Below are positions 58,282 to 64,000 of a stretch of DNA of 64,000 nt, piece by piece. Numbering within the stretch: position 1 is the stretch's first letter; the number at the start of each line of letters is the position of its first letter. This stretch comes from a virus: the IMG/VR virus record IMGVR_UViG_3300010157_000035, positions 1 through 64,000 of that record. The stretch is one strand, 5' to 3'. Below the pieces are notes generated by a model. The model searched no databases, was not told the DNA's origin, and saw nothing but the letters and a program-made list of their open reading frames with translations. A program made the translations under genes and the position numbers.

Positions 58282-58971
58282 TTATGCTTCGTCGATGTAA
58301 TCTGCTGAGTCGTTTACTTTGCGACGACGTGCTGCAAACATCTCCAAGGCCATTTCGGCCTCATCTAAATTTCTAAAACGTGTGGGCAATCGACGATTGC
58401 CATGACGAATTTCAAACCCGGACTTCTCATTGCCATGCACTTCCCATAGGCCGCATTCGTTGGTAACAGTTTTAACTGGTGCTGATTCTTTCATACTTAC
58501 ACCTGGTTCACCTGCAGGTTGTTGGGCAGGAATCTCACCACTCAATGCTGCACCTATTTCACTGTCAGCTTCTTTGATTTTTTGTTGTTTGGCCACCAGC
58601 GCACGATCTGTTGTGCTTTTTTCTTTTATGTCTGAGTCTTCGTGTTTTTTATCTTTGAGATCTGAGTCTTGACGGATTTCGTCTGACACCGTTTTCAAGT
58701 AATCAGCAAACGAAGATTTGACTCGGTCCAGCACATCCTCGCTGGTAACAGCTTCTTCCAATGGCTCGTCTGGCTCTTCGCCTTCTTCGCAGCCAACTAG
58801 TTTGCCAGCCAAGGGATTCTTAGGATCTGTTTTGGCTGTCAACACTGCCACAGTTTTTGGTTTGAATGTAGCTGAAAGTTGATTGACACTTCGTTGATTC
58901 GTGTTTAGTCCTTCTTCAATTACTCGAAGACGTTCAACAATAGTATAGATATCGTTATGGTCTTGTGTCAC
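58282..58971 (-). CDS. virion-associated hypothetical protein (229 aa)
   Basis: Very acidic and Lys-rich middle (KEKSTTDRALVAKQQKIKEA) with a short folded C-terminal part (CGLWEVHGNEKSGFEIRHGN). GTG start. Scaffold- or internal-protein-like composition. Upstream neighbour is the Dps-like gene. Confidence 0.5.
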   Translation of the reverse strand: MTQDHNDIYTIVERLRVIEEGLNTNQRSVNQLSATFKPKTVAVLTAKTDPKNPLAGKLVGCEEGEEPDEPLEEAVTSEDVLDRVKSSFADYLKTVSDEIRQDSDLKDKKHEDSDIKEKSTTDRALVAKQQKIKEADSEIGAALSGEIPAQQPAGEPGVSMKESAPVKTVTNECGLWEVHGNEKSGFEIRHGNRRLPTRFRNLDEAEMALEMFAARRRKVNDSADYIDEA

Positions 58972-58974
58972 GGA

Positions 58975-59415
58975 TCATGCCCTTACTGCCTTTAAATAAC
59001 TCTTGAGCTGCCACATATACTTGCCATGTGCAGCCATTCTGTCTGCGGCAAAGTTAGCAACATCGTCACGACCCTCTTGAGTCGACACGTCAAACGCTTG
59101 TTTGCTCAAGTCTATCATGGTCTGTGTATCTGCGAGTAATTCTTCTAACATCAATCGGGCACGAGGAACTTTGATTTGGTCCTGTATTTGACTTAATTCT
59201 TGGAAGCGACTCAGGCTTCCGGGTGCATATTCTTCTGTGGTACGGATAAATTCAGCAATAGGATCTACTGCTCCAAATGCATCTTCATATATGTTGCTGA
59301 AAAATTCGTGCAATTCACCAAAATCTGGACCCTCCACGTTCCAATGAAACATGTGAGCCTTTAAGTAATAGGCAAATGTTGAGGCCAAGTAAGTTTTTAG
59401 TAAATCAGCTAGCAT
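58975..59415 (-). CDS. dps: Dps-like ferritin (DNA-protection protein)
   Basis: 146 residues, four-helix ferritin fold. Ferroxidase ligands of Dps are all in register: H24 and H36 (HMFHWNVEG...LHEFF), D51 and E55 (VDPIAEF). Dps oxidises iron with peroxide and protects DNA. Unlike host Dps there is no Lys-rich N-terminal tail. Lies inside the block of probable internal head proteins, so it may be packaged (inference). Confidence 0.85.
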   Translation of the reverse strand: MLADLLKTYLASTFAYYLKAHMFHWNVEGPDFGELHEFFSNIYEDAFGAVDPIAEFIRTTEEYAPGSLSRFQELSQIQDQIKVPRARLMLEELLADTQTMIDLSKQAFDVSTQEGRDDVANFAADRMAAHGKYMWQLKSYLKAVRA

Positions 59416-59621
59416 TATTTCTTCCGTTTATACTTTTTATACTCTGCAGGCGTGTTAGGCGTTGCGTCGTCAGTAGTGTATTTAGCACCCGTAAAGAAAT
59501 GGCCACCATTTCTACTAATCATCCCGCCTAGCGGCATGGCTACAGGGGCTATACTACCGCTGACTGTGCTGCCCACAGTAGCACCATCTTCTCGTAAGTT
59601 GACAAATTCATGCAGTCTCAT
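59415..59621 (-). CDS. small virion-associated protein (68 aa) with MRxxEF start
   Basis: Begins MRLHEFVNLRED, like other proteins in this block (62280, 60994), then a Gly/Thr/Ser-rich beta part and a Lys-rich tail (YKKYKRKK). Such short N-termini resemble the capsid-targeting sequence of T4 internal proteins. Small conserved phage protein without function. Confidence 0.55.
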   Translation of the reverse strand: MRLHEFVNLREDGATVGSTVSGSIAPVAMPLGGMISRNGGHFFTGAKYTTDDATPNTPAEYKKYKRKK

Positions 59622-59901
59622 TGCGAATCCTTAGCACATTATTTTTTACATTTGCAGGGCCAAAATCTACCCGCATGTCTGTTACAGCGAGTGTGGCCAA
59701 GTGTGGCGGAACCAATTCATGACGTATGACATACTCACCCGGCTCTGCTTCAATTTGTAACATTTCTTCAAGATAGCAGTCAGTCCAACGCCAGGTTCTT
59801 TCCGCAAATAATTCGTCGTTGACATAGGTGCGATACGTGGGCTCAAAACTTTCCCACTCGCAGTCGATATTATACAACACCCGTATGAATTGCTTGGTCA
59901 T
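59608..59901 (-). CDS. conserved phage protein (97 aa)
   Basis: Start at the ATG at 59901. All-beta with alternating aromatic residues (FIRVLYNIDCEWESFEPTYRT), ending in FGPANVKNNVLRIRNE. Overlaps the next gene by 14 bp. Probably structural. Confidence 0.55.
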   Translation of the reverse strand: MTKQFIRVLYNIDCEWESFEPTYRTYVNDELFAERTWRWTDCYLEEMLQIEAEPGEYVIRHELVPPHLATLAVTDMRVDFGPANVKNNVLRIRNETA

Positions 59902-59944
59902 GCTGTATTTAGTGGGAATCGTTATATGTTTTTGTATCGCATTA

Positions 59945-60997
59945 CTACGGTAAGAGTTGTGCAAGATCTACGCGATCATAATCTCTAATTTGAAAATATC
60001 TTTGATTTGCCAACAACAACGCTAGATTATCTTTCCAATGCTGTCGCCACGTGTCTAAATCCATTGCTAATAGTCTATCTATTTCGGCGCTGTATAGTTG
60101 CCATCTTCGTTCTACATCGGGTTCACGATCATACGAGTAGTCTATAAATGCAGGTAATCGGATACCAACGTCTCGCAGTCGTTGTATAAAGTTACACGAG
60201 CTAAATGGTAAAATGAAATGTCCTTTGATCAGGGGATCCCAGGTTTTTTCAGTGATCATAATGGTATTGCCGTATTCAATGGTTTCTCCGTAGATACTTA
60301 CGAATGTATTTTTATAGTATTCAACATGCGGAGGAGAATAACCACGATCGTCCCATTGTGGTTGTGTTGCATTTTCTAACTGGTCGATGTTGGTAAAAGC
60401 ACCTGGAAATTCAGCTTGGCTGTATAAAAACAAACTGGGATCGTCGTCTCGATTGCCGACATAACCTAGCTCGCTGTAATTGCTTATTTTCGACACGAGT
60501 TGACTGCGATATTTTCTTGTACCATTGTATGTTTTTCCAGGCGAAACAAAAATTTTCTTTTTTGCATCAGCTGTGCTTAGTCGTGGTGCCTTGTAGGCGA
60601 TCGCGTCATAGTAATACCATAATTGTGTATCTGGTGAGAATGGATACTGACTGTAATAGGCCTTGGTTCTATTGAACAAAAAGTCATTGAAAATTACATG
60701 ATCATTGTCAATGGTAGGATCCCAACCATTGGTTATTGTCCAGCAGTCTCGACGATTGCATTGTTCTCTAACAAAATCTTCAAAGCCATGAAATATTCTA
60801 AAGTTAAGTTTTTGTCGGTAATTGAATTGAACTGAACTGTTGTAGCTATTTAGAACGAAAAAATCAACAGTTCCTGTATAATCTCTATCTACAAACTCAT
60901 AATCATCACCATTGATATCCCACCACATCTTGATGTCGGTAAGAATGCCACGATCGGGCTTGTGAAAAAGGGTATACTTTGGACGAGCGCCGGTCAT
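59945..60997 (-). CDS. GT10-like glycosyltransferase (putative)
   Basis: 350 residues. The C-terminal half has YGNTIMITEKTWDPLIKGHF then ILPF, the TEK-type donor-binding motif of fucosyltransferase-like GT-B enzymes, shared with 9922 and 51128. The N-terminal half is unrecognised. Overlaps the next gene (ATGA). It sits among virion genes, so it may glycosylate a virion protein. Confidence 0.6.
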   Translation of the reverse strand: MTGARPKYTLFHKPDRGILTDIKMWWDINGDDYEFVDRDYTGTVDFFVLNSYNSSVQFNYRQKLNFRIFHGFEDFVREQCNRRDCWTITNGWDPTIDNDHVIFNDFLFNRTKAYYSQYPFSPDTQLWYYYDAIAYKAPRLSTADAKKKIFVSPGKTYNGTRKYRSQLVSKISNYSELGYVGNRDDDPSLFLYSQAEFPGAFTNIDQLENATQPQWDDRGYSPPHVEYYKNTFVSIYGETIEYGNTIMITEKTWDPLIKGHFILPFSSCNFIQRLRDVGIRLPAFIDYSYDREPDVERRWQLYSAEIDRLLAMDLDTWRQHWKDNLALLLANQRYFQIRDYDRVDLAQLLP

Positions 60998-62283
60998 CTT
61001 ATTCGGTATAGTAGATAAACTGTAGTGTTGGCCATGTCACTGCGATCCAATCTATAACCCCAAGACTGAGCATAGCGTTGCACCAAGCGATCATAGAGAT
61101 TGCTTCGGCTCATGGCTTTTTGTCCAGGCTCAACATCTTTGTCGGCCGTGAAACGAATGGTTTCAGGCTGTTCCATTTCTATGAATTGACCAATAGCAGT
61201 CAACACTGTGGCAAACACACGCTGAGCATCACCGGCTCCGGAAATGTCCAAACGATTCCCACGCCAGAATTCAACCATCCAATCTTCATTGTCAGCATAG
61301 TTAGAATCAGTGTAGAAATTGATTGTTAGATTGGTGCCATCTGGCAGTCGCGCCAGGGCATCATATCTACGATCAAGATCGGGATCAAGGTCGTCATTGT
61401 TGTCCCACCTGAAAGCATAAGGTTGGTCAAATGCTTCTGTGACACCTTGTTTCTTCACTGGCCGCCAATGGAACACAGTCATTCCCATGCTGGGATATTC
61501 TTCATGCTGCCATTTTGGTCCCAAGATGTTCTGCACCACAGGAACAAAATATCGGCGATACAGGTTGGCACGGTTGTCACCTTTGGCAGTGAATGATATG
61601 CCAGGTGGCCGGGATTTTGCTATGTATTCGGGCAGTTGTTGCTTAATAATATTGAGAACTGTGCTCAATATGCGAACTGTGCTCTTACTGGCCGAGGTAG
61701 GTTTTTCAGGTGTATCATAGTCGCCATTTACGGCAAATGTAATATGCAAGGTATCATTGAACTCACTGCGGTCAAAGAATACATCCACCCATTGATTGTC
61801 TACTGTGGCGTGAAACAAACTGCGGGATCTTTTTCTATTGGGTTTATAGTCAGCTGGTGCATTGCCTAATTCTGTAAGTTGCTCAATAGGAACCCAGGCC
61901 ATGATATCGGTCTTGTTCAACAGCTCGGCAGCAGCCCAGGCTCTGTGATTGCCATCGATGATCCAACCATCTGAATCTACCACAATGGGTCTGCGATCTA
62001 CAAAGTTTGCGCTGTATTCGCCAGCATGTTCAGGGTCTATCACCTGCACTCGATTGTAAGGATCCGCTTCAGGTTCCTGTTCTTCATCATCATACTCTTG
62101 ATCGGGCAAGTGTAAACTGGACAGTGAAACACGTTGTAGTTCATACTGCGGATAACGCAGGATCAATTTTTTTAAGAACCCGCCGCCCTTTTGATCGTCT
62201 GGGTGTATACCATCTACATAATTCCAAACCTGTTGAGCCGAAGCAGTTTTAACAGATTCAACAACAAACTCATGGGCTTTCAT
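60994..62283 (-). CDS. ParB-like domain protein with internal duplication (429 aa)
   Basis: Residues 1-12 are MKAHEFVVESVK, a capsid-targeting-like start. Then a ParB/sulfiredoxin-like part (RRPIVVDSDGWIIDGNHRAW, about residues 95-115). Then two copies of one ~120-residue domain, seen as ISFTAKGDNRANLYRRY and IRFTADKDVEPGQKAMSRS, each followed by a Leu/Tyr/Arg helix. Between them is KKQGVTEAF, a possible processing site. Probably virion. Confidence 0.6.
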   Translation of the reverse strand: MKAHEFVVESVKTASAQQVWNYVDGIHPDDQKGGGFLKKLILRYPQYELQRVSLSSLHLPDQEYDDEEQEPEADPYNRVQVIDPEHAGEYSANFVDRRPIVVDSDGWIIDGNHRAWAAAELLNKTDIMAWVPIEQLTELGNAPADYKPNRKRSRSLFHATVDNQWVDVFFDRSEFNDTLHITFAVNGDYDTPEKPTSASKSTVRILSTVLNIIKQQLPEYIAKSRPPGISFTAKGDNRANLYRRYFVPVVQNILGPKWQHEEYPSMGMTVFHWRPVKKQGVTEAFDQPYAFRWDNNDDLDPDLDRRYDALARLPDGTNLTINFYTDSNYADNEDWMVEFWRGNRLDISGAGDAQRVFATVLTAIGQFIEMEQPETIRFTADKDVEPGQKAMSRSNLYDRLVQRYAQSWGYRLDRSDMANTTVYLLYRIR

Positions 62284-63206
62284 CGTTGTGCTACTTGATA
62301 AGATTTAAATTGGTCTTTGCGTGACTGTAGGCCTTTTGCGGCAGGATTGATAGTTTTAGTTACAGCCGCGGTGTTGCCGAAATCTTTTATTTTTGTAGCA
62401 ACACGATTTTGCCAATACCATACTGCCACTTTGGCAGCAACGTCGGGTCTAGCAGCCAAATCTGGTTGTTGTGCTAATGGCAATCCTAATGCAGCACCAG
62501 CTCTAGTATAATTGTCACGCCCGGTCAATTGTATAAACCCACGTCCTTTGAAACGTTCACCATCACCTTTGACCTTGTTGCCTAGGATCCGTGCCTTGCG
62601 TGGGTTCTGTTCGTACTTTTTAGTAAAGTAAGTTGGACTACCACGTTCTTCCATACTGGCAAAGTTTGCACTTTCATGGGCACATTGTGCCAAAAACTGT
62701 GCCAATTCGGTACCTTTGATTCCGCTGGCCACGGCAACTGCTTTTAATTGATCTACTAGTGAAGATTGTTGTGCAGGTGCCGCTTGTTGTGTTAAGGCAG
62801 CTGGTCGTACCGGTGCAGCTGCTGTTGATTGAGCAGTTGTTGCGGCTGGTGCTTGTGCAACAGGTGCAGTCATTTTTGCATTTGCTGCGCCACCACCTAG
62901 GGCCATTGCTCCAGCCAGTGCAGCACCACCTAGGGCACTTTTCCATCCTTCTTCTAGTTCTTCTAACTCCTCAGCAGGCCAACTGATAAAACTATTGCCG
63001 TTGATGTCGCCGGCTCGCACAACAAACGCACCACCGTTGTCGTATCCTTCGTCTTGGCCAATTTCCCAACCCATTGACGCCAGTGTGCGTTCGGCACGTG
63101 GATCTTCGTCACCTTGCCACCATTGTGCGGCCAGCTGACGTAGGATTTCTTCTTCGTCGGGCTGTCTATCGTCACCACCTGCGGGTGCAAATTCGCGTAG
63201 TCTCAT
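62280..63206 (-). CDS. GH19 chitinase/lysozyme-like virion enzyme
   Basis: 308 residues. The N-terminal part (MRLREFAPAGGDD) is targeting-like; LEELEEGWKSALGG may be a protease site; a hydrophobic Ala/Gly stretch and Ala/Pro/Gln-rich linker follow; from about residue 150 the GH19 domain: QCAHESANF (catalytic Glu178), FKGRGFIQLTGRDNY. It would cut peptidoglycan or chitin at entry or lysis. Confidence 0.75.
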   Translation of the reverse strand: MRLREFAPAGGDDRQPDEEEILRQLAAQWWQGDEDPRAERTLASMGWEIGQDEGYDNGGAFVVRAGDINGNSFISWPAEELEELEEGWKSALGGAALAGAMALGGGAANAKMTAPVAQAPAATTAQSTAAAPVRPAALTQQAAPAQQSSLVDQLKAVAVASGIKGTELAQFLAQCAHESANFASMEERGSPTYFTKKYEQNPRKARILGNKVKGDGERFKGRGFIQLTGRDNYTRAGAALGLPLAQQPDLAARPDVAAKVAVWYWQNRVATKIKDFGNTAAVTKTINPAAKGLQSRKDQFKSYQVAQR

Positions 63207-64000
63207 TTAGCAATTCCATCTACGACGTGCTTTACATATGGCCTTGTCTGGAGTTTTAGCACAGCTGATGTTGTGCATTTTCATTTGACCACGACTGCGA
63301 CTACAATAACTCTTGCGGCGCTTTGATGCTTTACTACCCTTCTTCAACTTTGAAGGCTTGGTAGTCACAGCAGTTTGTAGTTTTGATCCTGGGTGTTCTC
63401 TGCGATATGTTTTAACAGCCTTACGACTCATGCCATCTGTTTTGTCGCGATTGTTGGCTTTTTGCCATGCTTCGGTTTCTGATAGATTTTCTTTGGCAGG
63501 TTCCTGTGTCACAGCAAACACATACAACTCATCATCTGACAAACTTTCTAAATCTTCCCAGATTGCTTCTGCATCTACACCATTGCGATCAGCAAGATCA
63601 GTTATAATGCTTTCTATTAGATCAAACTCTTCAGACAATTCTTGTTGACCCCCGATAGCTTGTAGCATAGCACGAGCAACCACACGATCTTTTTCTTTTT
63701 CATCTTCGGGCAATTGAGCATACTGTTGAGTCATTAGTTTCTGACGCTGTGCTATCTTGGCTTGTAGTTTTTCTGGAGCCATTGTTTTGGAATCATCAAA
63801 CATCTGTGGATTTTTAACAAACGCCTGTGCTGTTACATTCCAACCTTTGTGGATGGCATCGCTAATTGCCTCAATATCTGTAACACCACGATCAATCATT
63901 TGTTTGGCAAAGGACGCAGATTTTAAGTTGGCCTGCCAACCAAATGTATTGCCTGGACTACTACGACCATAACCATATGCTGCATCCAATGCTGCATCAC
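63207..64000 (-). CDS. virion-associated protein, cut by window edge
   Basis: Frame is open to the right edge, so its N-terminus is outside. The first visible part (YGYGRSSPGNTFGWQANL) is followed by a helical stretch, an acidic segment and a basic Cys-containing end (KLKKGSKASKRRKSYCSRSRG then CKARRRWNC) that I believe corresponds to a conserved DUF of T4-like phages. Directly upstream of the lysozyme gene. Confidence 0.6.
   Translation of the reverse strand, partial: DAALDAAYGYGRSSPGNTFGWQANLKSASFAKQMIDRGVTDIEAISDAIHKGWNVTAQAFVKNPQMFDDSKTMAPEKLQAKIAQRQKLMTQQYAQLPEDEKEKDRVVARAMLQAIGGQQELSEEFDLIESIITDLADRNGVDAEAIWEDLESLSDDELYVFAVTQEPAKENLSETEAWQKANNRDKTDGMSRKAVKTYRREHPGSKLQTAVTTKPSKLKKGSKASKRRKSYCSRSRGQMKMHNISCAKTPDKAICKARRRWNC

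Overview
The window is part of the genome of a large T4-like myovirus. Evidence: a family B DNA polymerase with the T4 gp43 layout, a gp45-type sliding clamp, a T4-type 5'-3' exonuclease, a DsbA-like late-transcription protein, a MoxR-type ATPase, 14 tRNA genes, a phage tmRNA, and many ORFs joined by ATGA overlaps. Almost all genes lie on the minus strand. The host is probably a Gram-negative bacterium using a sigma-70-type factor, because about sixteen near-consensus TTGACA/TATAAT promoters are visible, nearly all with exactly 17-bp spacers. A Bug/TctC-type periplasmic binding protein, a poly-glycine lipoprotein and a permuted tmRNA point towards a freshwater betaproteobacterium; this is inference only.

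Layout. 1-8 kb: ATPase, small proteins, a PP-loop enzyme, a TctC-like protein, three tandem paralogous 2-oxoglutarate/Fe(II) oxygenases behind a duplicated promoter, a fourth oxygenase, a FeoA-like protein and a methyltransferase. 8-15 kb: tRNA-rich region with the only plus-strand cluster, an RNA polymerase omega-like protein and a roughly 400-nt highly structured noncoding region between tRNA-Tyr and tRNA-Asp. 15-20 kb: small proteins, an outer-membrane barrel protein and a circularly permuted tmRNA whose locus has been invaded by an HNH endonuclease cassette. 20-32 kb: RNase H/exonuclease, SGNH-hydrolase-like proteins, nucleotide-sugar dehydrogenase, NadE, QueE, glycosyltransferases, a C-methyltransferase and a sugar dehydratase. 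32-47 kb: QueD, FolE, DpdA (7-deazaguanine DNA modification), a large FG-GAP-like lipoprotein, a 7Fe ferredoxin, GalE, more SGNH and glycosyltransferase genes, and radical SAM proteins. 47-53 kb: clamp, DNA polymerase, DsbA. 53-64 kb: radical SAM, methyltransferase, deaminase, then a block of probable virion or internal head proteins (Dps-like ferritin, GH19 lysozyme, ParB-like protein) several of which share an M-(K/R)-x-x-E-F N-terminus.

Two multi-gene systems stand out. One is 7-deazaguanine DNA modification: FolE, QueD, QueE and DpdA are present, QueC is not seen here. The other is a dispersed glycan-building set: eight SGNH/GDSL-like proteins, eight glycosyltransferase-like proteins, UDP-sugar dehydrogenase, GalE, a dTDP-glucose-dehydratase-like SDR, a short DegT-like aminotransferase and a sugar C-methyltransferase-like enzyme. 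The least expected features are the permuted tmRNA with its HNH insertion, the structured ncRNA, a set of promoters placed exactly 6 nt before start codons (predicting leaderless mRNAs), and a phage-encoded omega subunit.
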